Of a stretch of 64,000 nucleotides of DNA, positions 53,440 through 62,270 are shown piece by piece. Positions within the stretch are counted from its first letter, which is position 1. Each line of letters starts with the position of its first letter. This DNA comes from Desulfuromonas sp. TF (GTDB lineage Bacteria > Desulfobacterota > Desulfuromonadia > Desulfuromonadales > ATBO01): the NCBI RefSeq assembly GCF_000472285.1, contig NZ_KI421421.1, forward strand, positions 326,784 to 390,783. The letters run 5' to 3'. The notes under the pieces are model-generated. The model searched no databases. It saw only the letters and a program-made list of their open reading frames with translations, and was not told where the DNA came from. Position numbers and translations under genes: made by a program.

Positions 53440-54483
53440 ATGTTTAAAATTAAGGCATTGATTGTAGACGATGATCTAGATTGGCTCTCCTTATTGAAAG
53501 ATGTTCTTGAGAGCAAGGAGAATGAAATTTATTTGGCATCTTCAAGTTCATCAGCATTAAAGGTCATCGAGAGTGAAGTTGTAGATGTAGTATTTTGTGA
53601 CATAAAGATGTTGTATAGAGTCGATGGTAATAAAACTGTAAAAAATGGTGGTCTTTTTTTGGCTAAGAAAATAGTTGAGGAGTTTCCAGCCACAAAGGTA
53701 ATAATTATAACAGGATACGGATCAAAAGAATTTGCAGTGGATTCGATACGTGTTGGTGCATTCGACTACTTGGAGAAAGACAATGCTATAATTGAAAATA
53801 TCAAAGAATCAATTGAAAAAATAAAGACAATAAAATTGGAAAATTTAGCTAGGCCAAAATTATTGGAAAAAGATATTTGTTATGAAGAAGATTTAAATGG
53901 GATATGTGAAACAGATATTTTTACGATACATATCAATAAGAATTGGTCTGTAGAGGAGTTTATAAAACTTCTAAGTTCAATAAAAGATATCTACAATATA
54001 TTTTACTTAATAAAGCACGATAATATATCAAAGGCATCCTTATATGATCGTGATTATTTAGCCAAAGTATGCATTGCTCTTAAGAACAACCTTTTTGAAA
54101 AGAATATCACAAGTTTAAAAGTTTCAAGCATAACCTATAATTCCCCTGGTAAAATTTCGTTTAAGGGTATAGGTGAGCCAATAAGAGAGCTGAAAGATTT
54201 GATTCTTTCACTGATAAATATAAGAAATGAATATAAAATGTCTAAATTGAAAGTAGAATCTTTACAAAAAGATGTCGATAGGAAAGAAATAGAAAATAAC
54301 CATTTCAGTTTGCAAAGTAATATCGGTTACCAGATGCAAACCATTGAAGTAGTTAATAAAAAGGTGGATCTTCTTAAATCATTGGGGTTTAAAGAGGATC
54401 AGATCAAACAGGTTTTACATTGTTTGGATCACGATATAGAAACAATAATACTTAATATTGAATCGGAAAAATTATCAATGTGA
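53440..54483 (+). CDS. Response regulator with unknown C-terminal domain
   Basis: A 347-residue protein. The receiver domain has the acidic pair VDDDLDW and phospho-Asp in VVFCDIKM, but an unusual insertion (LYRVDGNKTVKNGG) follows the Asp; the switch Lys is in YLEKDN. The C-terminal 200 residues match no domain I know: an alpha/beta region (FTIHINKNWSVEEFIKLL) and a terminal coiled coil. No DNA-binding HTH visible. Directly follows the hybrid kinase and is its probable partner. Confidence 0.75.
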   Translation: MFKIKALIVDDDLDWLSLLKDVLESKENEIYLASSSSSALKVIESEVVDVVFCDIKMLYRVDGNKTVKNGGLFLAKKIVEEFPATKVIIITGYGSKEFAVDSIRVGAFDYLEKDNAIIENIKESIEKIKTIKLENLARPKLLEKDICYEEDLNGICETDIFTIHINKNWSVEEFIKLLSSIKDIYNIFYLIKHDNISKASLYDRDYLAKVCIALKNNLFEKNITSLKVSSITYNSPGKISFKGIGEPIRELKDLILSLINIRNEYKMSKLKVESLQKDVDRKEIENNHFSLQSNIGYQMQTIEVVNKKVDLLKSLGFKEDQIKQVLHCLDHDIETIILNIESEKLSM

Positions 54484-54611
54484 CATAAGGAAAATTGAAG
54501 TTCTAAATGTGTAATCCTATCCTTAGGAGAATATTTTGTGAAATGGTAAAAAAATTCAAAAAACCTAATAAGAGAAGAAACAAGAGGGCCCAGGTAAACA
54601 GGAGTGGCTTT

Positions 54612-54947
54612 ATGAAGCACCTTATCTCAATTCTGATTGCATTGTTATTTATCCTTCCAGGTCCAGCCTATTCTCAGACCTGTGACTGCGATATCTCCCA
54701 GAGGAAAGTAGAGGCATACGATGCCCTGCTTGACCTCGATCCGGCAGAGCAAGCCGAAGCAGTCCTTACCCATCTGCCTTGGGGAGTTCCAGTATCCCCA
54801 CTATCCGCAACAAACGAACACCTCCTGCACCAAACCAATTATATTCTCCACTACGACGATGATCTCCGTGTTCCCATATGGGCTGCTTACAGGTTACGCA
54901 AGCAAGATGTAGAGGCTAACCTGGAGCGCATTGAAATTTTATCATGA
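54612..54947 (+). pseudogene. Truncated secreted DNA/RNA non-specific endonuclease (NUC1 type)
   Basis: A signal peptide (MKHLISILIALLFILPGPA) is followed by a sequence like the N-terminus of NUC1/endonuclease G proteins: LPWGVPVSP, then NYILHYDDDLRVPIWAAYRL. The frame ends 15 residues later, before the DRGH catalytic motif, so the enzyme is missing its active site. Presumed remnant. Confidence 0.65.
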
Positions 54948-54996
54948 TTCACTCATTCTTTGAAATTATAGCCTGATTTATTCTTTCGGAGTTTTT

Positions 54997-56259
54997 ATGT
55001 TCGCAATATCCCCTACTGACATTAAGTGGTTTAGATTTTTAAAGAACAATTCAATTGATCAAAATGTTAATTTCTGGACTCCAACCCCTTGGAATTTAAC
55101 TAGACTTAAACATGGTGATAGATTTTATTTTATGCTCAAATCTCCAATTAGAAAATTAGGAGGTTATGGTGTATTTAAACAATATGAAAACCTTTCAGTC
55201 AATGAAGCATGGATTAAATATGGTCTAGGCAATGGGTGTGAGACGAAAGAAGAGTTTCTGAGCAGATTGTTTGGTTACACCGATCGGCATACTGACCATC
55301 CCTTAACTTCAGGTTCTGAAGTTATCGGTTGTATTGAGCTAGAGGATTGCATTTACTGGAAAGACAGTGAATACAAAGTTCCAGAAGAAAATGGGATTTC
55401 TTTTCCAAGACAAGTAGTAAAAATAAAATATTTTGATATTGATGATCCGTTTTTACAGGCGAGGCGTTCTCACTCAACTGCTGAAATGAATTCACATTCT
55501 TGGACCATCGATGGATTTAATATTGCAGAAAAAGTCCTAGATAAGTCTACCTTCCTTCACAGAGGAACTGGTATTCCTATTGATATAAGAGGGTTTTTCA
55601 TTGCAGGTGCAATGAGGCAAGGGGAAAGTCGACCTGTTACGCTGATATATCAAGGAAGAGGGTACAGAGCCCACATTGACATGGAGGCCAGTGAAACAGC
55701 AAGGACTAGACTTTTTTGGGAGTCTGAATTCTCAATCCTCCTCCGGGAGACATTCCCTCATCACTTTGCCCTATATGGCCAAAACCAAAAACCTGAATCC
55801 AATATCGTGCTTCGCCTCACGAGGATTGACGGTTATGAAAAATATCAAGTCTTCTTCTCTGGCGAGGTAAGCGAGCATATGGCTGTAAATGATATAGAGG
55901 CAGATATGTTGGAAGAAAAGGGGCCAGCTAAGGAGGGTGCTGTTAAGGAGTACTACGGGAAGCGATATGAGCGCAGTGCAGTCAATAGGCAACAAGCTAT
56001 CAAGCATCATGGCCTAACGTGTATCTGTGGTTTCAACTTCGAGAAATCCTATGGTGCCAGGGGAGCCGATTTCATCGAGGTCCACCATATAAAGCCAATC
56101 CACACCTATCAGCAAGAACAACACGTAGACCCCAAGACCGACCTCATCACCGTATGCTCCAACTGCCATAGAATGATCCATAGAGATCCCAGCAACATTC
56201 TCAGCATTGAAGTTTTGAAAACGATCCTTTCAGATCATAGGGGTACTCCCAGTGAGTGA
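54997..56259 (+). CDS. HNH endonuclease with N-terminal EVE-like domain (possible modification-dependent restriction enzyme)
   Basis: A 420-residue protein. N-terminal 150 residues (WFRFLKNNSIDQNVNFWTP, RLKHGDRFYFMLKSP, GGYGVFK) look like an EVE/PUA-type reader of modified bases. A middle region of about 100 residues is unrecognised. The C-terminal HNH nuclease has CICGFNFEKSYG, the active segment FIEVHHIKPIHT and TVCSNCHRMIH. The same layout occurs in enzymes that cut modified phage DNA. No methylase accompanies it, consistent with type IV restriction. Confidence 0.78.
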   Translation: MFAISPTDIKWFRFLKNNSIDQNVNFWTPTPWNLTRLKHGDRFYFMLKSPIRKLGGYGVFKQYENLSVNEAWIKYGLGNGCETKEEFLSRLFGYTDRHTDHPLTSGSEVIGCIELEDCIYWKDSEYKVPEENGISFPRQVVKIKYFDIDDPFLQARRSHSTAEMNSHSWTIDGFNIAEKVLDKSTFLHRGTGIPIDIRGFFIAGAMRQGESRPVTLIYQGRGYRAHIDMEASETARTRLFWESEFSILLRETFPHHFALYGQNQKPESNIVLRLTRIDGYEKYQVFFSGEVSEHMAVNDIEADMLEEKGPAKEGAVKEYYGKRYERSAVNRQQAIKHHGLTCICGFNFEKSYGARGADFIEVHHIKPIHTYQQEQHVDPKTDLITVCSNCHRMIHRDPSNILSIEVLKTILSDHRGTPSE

Positions 56260-56665
56260 GGAGTCAGCCCGTTATAAAGCTCCCGGTGTTGCCGGCTGCA
56301 TCTTCTGCTCAAAAGAAATCACAGAGAGAATAGTCGCCACCCGTGGGACCGTGTTCGCCATAAAAGATAAGCACCCTGTAACCCAAGGACATTTACTCAT
56401 AATCCCCTACAGGCATACAGAAGAGTACTTCACGATGACCTCAGAGGAGAGGCAACACGCAGAAGAGCTGCTAAGACAGTTGCGGAAGAAAGTGCTCCAG
56501 GAGGACCCGAGCGTTAAGGGGTTCAATATAGGGATGAATTGCGGAGAAGTTGCTGGTCAAACAGTGATGCATGCACACATACACCTAATCCCCAGGAGAG
56601 CAGGAGATACACCTGAGCCAAAAGGTGGAGTAAGAGGGTGTGTTCCGGAGAAGATGGGATATTAA
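56252..56665 (+). CDS. HIT family hydrolase
   Basis: A 137-residue nucleotide hydrolase/transferase. The histidine triad is VMHAHIHLIPRR; a Cys pair CIFCSKE near the start binds zinc in many members. GTG start at 56252 overlaps the HNH gene by eight bases, so the two are coupled. Physiological substrate unknown. Confidence 0.9.
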   Translation: MSEESARYKAPGVAGCIFCSKEITERIVATRGTVFAIKDKHPVTQGHLLIIPYRHTEEYFTMTSEERQHAEELLRQLRKKVLQEDPSVKGFNIGMNCGEVAGQTVMHAHIHLIPRRAGDTPEPKGGVRGCVPEKMGY

Positions 56666-56668
56666 AAT

Positions 56669-57712
56669 ATGAATTTAAGGGAAAGCTTTTATTTCAGAAG
56701 CATAGATCGAAAGTGGAAAAAGGAAATTTCAGGGGTCAAGGGTAAGCTCATTGTGCTATCTCCGTATATTACATCTAAAACAGCCGAACTCGTATTAGAT
56801 AAGTATTCTGGTGAAGAGTGTGATGTCTATACAACATTTAAGTCTGAATCATTTATATCAGGAGCATCATCTCTTGATGCTTTGAAAAGCATTATAAAAA
56901 TGGGGTTAAGTTTATGGGAAATTCAAGGACTTCATGCAAAAATGATTATTTCTCCGGATGGATTCGCAACAATAGGAAGTCAAAACCTCACGTTTAAAGG
57001 AACAAAGAATCTGGAAGCGAGTATCTATATAAAGGATAGAGAACAAATAAACCACATATTAAACAACTTATCGAAATGGCTCTCGTTGAGGAGAGAAATA
57101 ACACTCCAGATGATTCTTGATTTGGAAGAAGCCTTAACTGAGATAAGAGATGATTACCTTGATATCATTCAAAAACTAGACACATTTGAACACCTTATAA
57201 GAGAAAAAGAAGATTTACGAAGAATTAAGAATGAAATATTGGCTATCAAGAAAGCAATTAATGAGCATAAAGAGATGAATTCGCTGGATATAGCTAAGGA
57301 TTTTATCCGAAGTTCCGCTTGGTGGCTGAAACATCCAACGGGTCCTGTTCGGGCACCATCTCACCAATATAATATTTATTCGACAGATAACGAGTTTAGA
57401 ATTGACTTCGGTGCAAATACATTTTTAATTACCAGAGCCATTGATAGATGCATTAGAACTATACATGATTACATAAATAAATCAGACAGTGAGCTGCTTT
57501 CAGAATTAAAAAACTTGGAAACTAAACTATATATGAATGTACAAGGAGCAGTTGCTGGGTATGACGGTAAAGAGTATTCTGGATTCTATCCATTGGAAGG
57601 AAATGATCTAACTTTTGGAACACAATCAATTGATGTCAAGGATTTCCTACAGTGCCTGTACAGGTATGTTCCTTTCCATAAAATTTTAGCTCTAGGGTCC
57701 ACAATTAATTAG
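56669..57712 (+). CDS. PLD-like phospholipase D/nuclease domain protein
   Basis: A 347-residue protein. The single HKD-type motif is HAKMIISPDGFATIGSQNLT, with Lys and Asn-rich loop. Upstream VLSPYITSKTAELVLD is the usual N-terminal strand. The C-terminal 200 residues are helical then mixed and unrecognised. One HKD motif means it must dimerise to form an active site. Begins four bases after the HIT gene. Confidence 0.75.
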   Translation: MNLRESFYFRSIDRKWKKEISGVKGKLIVLSPYITSKTAELVLDKYSGEECDVYTTFKSESFISGASSLDALKSIIKMGLSLWEIQGLHAKMIISPDGFATIGSQNLTFKGTKNLEASIYIKDREQINHILNNLSKWLSLRREITLQMILDLEEALTEIRDDYLDIIQKLDTFEHLIREKEDLRRIKNEILAIKKAINEHKEMNSLDIAKDFIRSSAWWLKHPTGPVRAPSHQYNIYSTDNEFRIDFGANTFLITRAIDRCIRTIHDYINKSDSELLSELKNLETKLYMNVQGAVAGYDGKEYSGFYPLEGNDLTFGTQSIDVKDFLQCLYRYVPFHKILALGSTIN

Positions 57713-58408
57713 ATGATTGAATCAATTCGATTTATTTTAACTTCAGTTGCTTTGGTAGTCTATGCTTCACATTGCTTTGCAGCATCCTTCCAAGGAATGC
57801 TGGTCAAGATTACCGATGGAGACACAGTAGAAGTCCTACACAACGGCAGAGCAGAACGCATAAGGCTCCATGGCATAGACACTCCTGAGAAAGGTCAAGC
57901 ATACGGCAACAAGGCCAAGCATTTTGTCTTGGATATCGCAGCACAGAAGATCGTCACTGTAGAGGTCAAGGATACGGATCGGTACGGGAGGACGGTAGGT
58001 GAAGTTATCCTTCCTGATGGCAGGAGCTTAAACAGGGAGCTAGTCAGGGAAGGGTATGCCTGGTGGTATAGGAAGTACAGCAATGATGCTTCTCTGGGAG
58101 TGCTTGAGGCAGAAGCGAGAGCTGCAGGGAAGGGCCTATGGAGAGACAAGAACCCTGTACCGCCTTGGGTGTGGAGAGCTGCTAAGAGGAATGGTGGAAG
58201 GGCAGACCCACAATCAATTACTCTCTCGGCATCCTCATCAGCAAAGCAGGCTACTTCAGCTAACGTTTACCACGGCAATACCAGTAGCCACGTATTCCAC
58301 CAAAGCACATGCAAGCATTACAACTGCAAGAACTGCATAAAAGTGTTCTCGTCACGAGCAGAGGCGATCAGTCAGGGGTATAAGCCTTGTGGCATCTGCA
58401 AGCCTTAA
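57713..58408 (+). CDS. Secreted thermonuclease (SNase) with C-terminal Cys-rich domain
   Basis: A 231-residue protein. Signal peptide to about residue 24; SNase core with RIRLHGIDTPEKGQAYG (catalytic Arg and Glu) and DRYGRTVGEV (second Arg). The C-terminal 45 residues contain VYHGNTSSHVFHQSTC and CGICKP, an Ada-like Cys cluster seen on other secreted nucleases. The ATG directly abuts the previous stop codon. Confidence 0.9.
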   Translation: MIESIRFILTSVALVVYASHCFAASFQGMLVKITDGDTVEVLHNGRAERIRLHGIDTPEKGQAYGNKAKHFVLDIAAQKIVTVEVKDTDRYGRTVGEVILPDGRSLNRELVREGYAWWYRKYSNDASLGVLEAEARAAGKGLWRDKNPVPPWVWRAAKRNGGRADPQSITLSASSSAKQATSANVYHGNTSSHVFHQSTCKHYNCKNCIKVFSSRAEAISQGYKPCGICKP

Positions 58409-58512
58409 GGTGCCTGGTGAGGAAAAGAGATCTGTTGCCGGAAAAATGTGGCTGAGAAGGTGAGAAGACCTATATCAATTCAGGGAAGTAAGACTGCATC
58501 AGGAAGTCCTGT

Positions 58513-59145
58513 ATGATTAAGTACTCTGCAATTATAGTGACAATAAGTAGTGCGGCTCTTTACGCTCTTGGTCTAATGTTTTACCAAGGCTATTTAAATG
58601 AATTTGGAATCGAAGAATCTCTTTTCCCTTTGTCATTTGATAGAACCCTCTTTCACGGATTCATTGCATCCACAAACATGGGTGGTAAAGCCATTGGGTT
58701 ATATTTGTTAGCCGCAGAAGGGGTTGTTTTAACTGCTGCAATTGGTGCAACTTTGCTAAAGCTGGCACGTCAAAAATTCCATACACGAACCAATTTGAAT
58801 AGGAGTACAGATACCAAAGGAATTTGCGCTTCTGAAGAAAAACGTGAAGATGATTTTTTGACGTTCTCATATAAAATGTTTTTATTTGCAATTGGTGTAG
58901 TGGTAGTTTTTTTTGGATTTATTTTCGTACTAAATTTTGCAAGTGCATCAGGAAGAGAAGTAGCACAAAAATTTAAAGAAAATGTTAAAAGTGGTGATCG
59001 AACTAAAGTTAGTATTCAACTCAGAGATAGCAACGATGTGATTATAGCATCCCCAATAGTTTGTAATCAATTTCAGTGTAGTTATTTTGATGGAGAAAGT
59101 TCTCTGATAATTAACTTATCTGATATCAAAAATATTATAAGATAA
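58513..59145 (+). CDS. Hypothetical membrane protein, 210 residues
   Basis: Three hydrophobic helices (about 5-25, 58-82, 122-150) with a basic loop between the second and third and a soluble C-terminus with strand-rich DGESSLIINLSDIKN. No family recognised. AGGAAG lies about eight bases upstream of the ATG. Confidence 0.6.
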   Translation: MIKYSAIIVTISSAALYALGLMFYQGYLNEFGIEESLFPLSFDRTLFHGFIASTNMGGKAIGLYLLAAEGVVLTAAIGATLLKLARQKFHTRTNLNRSTDTKGICASEEKREDDFLTFSYKMFLFAIGVVVVFFGFIFVLNFASASGREVAQKFKENVKSGDRTKVSIQLRDSNDVIIASPIVCNQFQCSYFDGESSLIINLSDIKNIIR

Positions 59146-59176
59146 TGACCATGAGCGGAATTTGTGAACTATAACC

Positions 59177-59512
59177 ATGGGACTAATTACACCAGAAGAT
59201 AAGCGGCCTTCAGGATGGCTTGGCACTTGGACCCCTCAAGAACTTTATTCGAGTTCAGGAGACTGGTATGTCTACATAATCCTCTGTTCAGATGACTCCC
59301 TCTATACCGGAATTACCACGGATATCGAAAGACGGTTTCGGCAGCATGAGGGAAGAAAAGGAGCTAAGTATTTCCGAGGAAGGCAACCCCGGCAAGTAGT
59401 CTATCTGGAAGGAGGCCACAGCCGATCCACAGCGTCCAAAAGAGAAGCAGAGATAAAAGCGATGGGGCGATCTGAAAAGGATTTGCTAGTATCTCAAGCT
59501 TTTGGCATTTGA
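59177..59512 (+). CDS. GIY-YIG nuclease-fold protein (UPF0213-like)
   Basis: A 111-residue protein. VYIILC...LYTGIT is the GIY-YIG strand pair, followed by the Arg in IERRFRQHE and the Glu in SKREAEIKAM. The first 28 residues are extra relative to the family and may not be translated. Single-domain members possibly act in DNA repair or element biology; role unproven. Confidence 0.82.
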   Translation: MGLITPEDKRPSGWLGTWTPQELYSSSGDWYVYIILCSDDSLYTGITTDIERRFRQHEGRKGAKYFRGRQPRQVVYLEGGHSRSTASKREAEIKAMGRSEKDLLVSQAFGI

Positions 59513-59543
59513 ATGGAATGTAATTAGGCGATTGGAAGGGGTC

Positions 59544-59783
59544 ATGTCTGCTAGGAATTCAAGAGATAAGAAGGCGCTGAAGAGGCGCATGTTCGATAAT
59601 CAGAAGGTCAGGGGGTATGTGCCATGTCGCTATTGTGGCAGAAAGCTTACTTTTGCCCAAGCTACCCTTGACCACATAAACCCACTTTCCAGGGGTGGAG
59701 AATGGATGCAGAGCAATCTAGGGTTTGCATGTAGAGCGTGTAATAGTGCTAAGGGGAATAAGAACTTAATTGAATTGGCGTAG
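59544..59783 (+). CDS. Small HNH endonuclease
   Basis: A 79-residue protein with zinc pairs CRYCG and CRAC and the HNH core LDHINPLSRGGEWMQSNLGFAC. ATG at 59544 follows GGAAGGGG. Compact HNH nucleases like this are often next to GIY-YIG or phage genes. The two genes overlap only if an earlier start is used. Confidence 0.88.
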   Translation: MSARNSRDKKALKRRMFDNQKVRGYVPCRYCGRKLTFAQATLDHINPLSRGGEWMQSNLGFACRACNSAKGNKNLIELA

Positions 59784-59827
59784 TTAGCCCAGCAAAATTA
59801 TGCACAGGAGGGGTATATGAAATCGAT

Positions 59828-60079
59828 CTATTTGAGCCTGCCGATCTCCCGCATGAAGTCCTCAAGCGGATAATCCAGAGCATCCAGCCAGTCACAAAGC
59901 TCTATAAAATCCAACCTTCGTTCAAAACTCTCAACCCTGGAGATATCCTGCTGATTCCACTGTAGGCGTTCTCCGAGCGTAACCTGAGATACCTTCTTGG
60001 CTTTCCTCACCTGCTTCAGATGGTTAATCATTTCGACATATCTAGGATCATGGATGCTCTTCATGAGCGCCATAATCAC
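59828..60079 (-). CDS. XRE-family helix-turn-helix regulator
   Basis: An 83-residue DNA-binding protein with the Cro/CI-type HTH VSQVTLGERLQWNQQDISRV. Only minus-strand gene in this part of the island apart from the integrase. No toxin partner identified, so either a stand-alone repressor or an orphan antitoxin. The promoter region overlaps that of the rightward genes at 60.2 kb. Confidence 0.8.
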   Translation of the reverse strand: MIMALMKSIHDPRYVEMINHLKQVRKAKKVSQVTLGERLQWNQQDISRVESFERRLDFIELCDWLDALDYPLEDFMREIGRLK

Positions 60080-60213
60080 TCAGATCTAGAAATACACAAA
60101 AAACGTGTAATTTAGCTTGTCTATTGACTTTTCAATGTTTAAAATAAGGACCTATTCATGCTGAAAAAGAGTAGGTATCTCGCTTGATTACGTTCGGTTA
60201 AGGGGAGGGTTTA

Positions 60214-60363
60214 ATGCCAATATCGACATTATTTGCCTTTGCTCTCGGCGCAACAGGTATGACAATCCTTTTTGGGATGTTCCCGATTTGGTTGGTAGTT
60301 GTCTTCTGGTTAATATTCATCGGTGCCTTAGTAGGTAAGGCATTCGGATTTGACAAAGATTAA
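60214..60363 (+). CDS. Small membrane protein, 49 residues
   Basis: ATG preceded by AAGGGGAGGG opens a 49-codon frame that is almost wholly hydrophobic (LFAFALGATGMTILFG, WLVVVFWLIFIGALVG). Two closely spaced helices. Strong ribosome site. Followed after 17 bases by the first zinc-ribbon gene, so probably same operon. Confidence 0.65.
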   Translation: MPISTLFAFALGATGMTILFGMFPIWLVVVFWLIFIGALVGKAFGFDKD

Positions 60364-60380
60364 TTTAGGAGGGAATTAGT

Positions 60381-60959
60381 ATGGCTTTAGTTAGCTGTCC
60401 AGAGTGTGAAAGAGAAGTTTCTGATAAAGCAAATGCTTGCCCCGGATGTGGATATCCTCTTAATAACTCAGAACCTAAAGTTAAGAATAAATCCAAACCA
60501 AGAAAATTGGAAAAACCTATTAAGGAATGTAGTTCATGCGAATTCAAGTTTACTGGGAATGAGTTGACAGATATGATCTGTCCAAGTTGTGGAATTGTAA
60601 ACCCAATTAAAAGTAATGATGGAAGCAAAAATAATACAGAATCTACCAGCCAAGGATCATTACCAAATCAGGAAGATTCTATCGAAACAATAAGTTTTGT
60701 AAATACAAATAGAGATACTGATATTAATACTCCTAAGATACCCAAAGGGCTTTATATTTGGACAGCAGTTCTAGGATTCCCTCTCGGTACGGGTGGGGCC
60801 ATTGGAATGTATATTCGTCAGAAGTTGCTATTGGAAAAAGGTGAGTTGTCTAAATTATCTAGAGAAATAAAAATGGCGAAAATAGCATGCTATGTCCTCT
60901 TGGTTCCTTCCATGTTAGCATTGTTGTGGATCATGTACGTTCTAAGAATTGTTATGTAA
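60381..60959 (+). CDS. Zinc-ribbon membrane protein, paralogue 1
   Basis: A 192-residue protein. N-terminal zinc ribbon MALVSCPECEREVSDKANA and CPGCGYP; a second CxxC...CxxC ribbon at about 50-75; then two C-terminal membrane helices. Zinc-ribbon/TM proteins of this type are frequent and mostly uncharacterised. Paralogous to the next gene in the first 30 residues. Confidence 0.75.
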   Translation: MALVSCPECEREVSDKANACPGCGYPLNNSEPKVKNKSKPRKLEKPIKECSSCEFKFTGNELTDMICPSCGIVNPIKSNDGSKNNTESTSQGSLPNQEDSIETISFVNTNRDTDINTPKIPKGLYIWTAVLGFPLGTGGAIGMYIRQKLLLEKGELSKLSREIKMAKIACYVLLVPSMLALLWIMYVLRIVM

Positions 60960-61018
60960 AAATACAATATGTATATCTATTATGAAGGTTGGCTCTAATA
61001 TCCATGGAGGAATTGCTA

Positions 61019-61678
61019 ATGGCTTTAGTAAACTGTCCTGAATGTAACAAGCAAGTATATGATAAAGCTAATGCATGCCCTAATTGCGGATATCCGATTC
61101 AGAGTACTTCCGACAACATAAAACCTGTATCTGAGCCTCCTGCTGAAGAACTCGCTATACCTACTGTATCTGCTTGTCCCTCTTGTGGGAAGCAGCTTTC
61201 TTCTGCTGCTGAATATTGTAACTTCTGTGATACTCAGAATCCCTCCTTTAAGTCTTCAGCTTTCAATTGGTTGCAGAAAGATAAAACAGTATGCCGCCAA
61301 TGTGCTTCTGTAATAGAAAATAAAGAAAATCATAAATGCCAATCTTGTGGTATTGGAGCTCCTCTGTCGAGAGGCCAATATGTAAAGCCTATTGCTATTG
61401 AAAGTAGTTCTCGGTCACAAAATGATATTTCCGAGTCCAAGACCAATTCTTCATCAGCCTTAATCTATTGGGGATATATGCTTCCTTCCATAGGATACCT
61501 TGTATTTGGAGGTATTCTCCTATCCATTATTGGATTTATTATTGGTGCAATCAATGCTGCAAGGGGTAGTGTTTTCCATGGCATAGCACATATGTGCTTG
61601 TCTGCAATCGTTTTCGTGTTAACTATACTAGGTATTGCTGCTATAGGATTGATGGAAATTGCTTTTAATGGTTATTAG
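61019..61678 (+). CDS. Zinc-ribbon membrane protein, paralogue 2
   Basis: A 219-residue protein starting MALVNCPECNKQVYDKANA, nearly the same as paralogue 1, with two further ribbons (CPSCGKQL, CRQCASV...CQSCG) and two C-terminal membrane helices. ATG at 61019 follows TGGAGG; an upstream in-frame start at 60989 is less likely. Tandem duplication followed by divergence. Confidence 0.75.
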   Translation: MALVNCPECNKQVYDKANACPNCGYPIQSTSDNIKPVSEPPAEELAIPTVSACPSCGKQLSSAAEYCNFCDTQNPSFKSSAFNWLQKDKTVCRQCASVIENKENHKCQSCGIGAPLSRGQYVKPIAIESSSRSQNDISESKTNSSSALIYWGYMLPSIGYLVFGGILLSIIGFIIGAINAARGSVFHGIAHMCLSAIVFVLTILGIAAIGLMEIAFNGY

Positions 61679-61702
61679 CCTTATTGGTTTAAGGAGATAT
61701 AT

Positions 61703-62170
61703 GTGTTACGGATTATCTTTATTAGTCTAATGATATTGTTTACACTATTTGGTTGCAAAAAAGAAGAGGCAGCCAAATTAACTTCTTTAGGAGATCAAGC
61801 GTATGAAGAAGGATACATTTGGTCTTCCATTAAATACTATAAACAAGCACTTGATATGATTCCAAGCGACGATGAGAAATGGTGTAAATTGGGTATATCA
61901 TATGCAACGGTTAAACAATATGAAGATGCTGCCAAATGCTTTCAAAAGGCATATAACCTAAAACCAAACAACCCTAAATATTTTCATCTTCAAGCAGAAG
62001 TACTCAATGCTGTAGGTGCATTCAAGGAAGCATTAGGATTTATGGACAAGTCCTGTCAGATGGGCTACACCAGAGCATGTAGTAGAATGCTCGAAATCGT
62101 TTCAGAGAACTCAAATAGGACATATGGCCTTCAAGTCCCTCCGCCCTCGATGGAAAGCTTCTTTAGGTGA
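61703..62170 (+). CDS. TPR lipoprotein
   Basis: A 155-residue protein with signal and lipobox TLFGC, then two to three tetratricopeptide repeats (YIWSSIKYYKQALDMIPSD, YEDAAKCFQKAYNLKPNN, FKEALGFMDKSC). GTG start at 61703 with AAGGAGAT seven bases upstream. Last cargo gene before the integrase; function unknown. Confidence 0.75.
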   Translation: MLRIIFISLMILFTLFGCKKEEAAKLTSLGDQAYEEGYIWSSIKYYKQALDMIPSDDEKWCKLGISYATVKQYEDAAKCFQKAYNLKPNNPKYFHLQAEVLNAVGAFKEALGFMDKSCQMGYTRACSRMLEIVSENSNRTYGLQVPPPSMESFFR

Positions 62171-62270
62171 AACGTAAAAAGTACTTCTGATAAGCGATAG
62201 AATGACTTCTGGTGAGTTTTCTTAAGGTGAGGCAGGGGTAGTAGGGTAGGGGTATTTATATCTTATGTCT

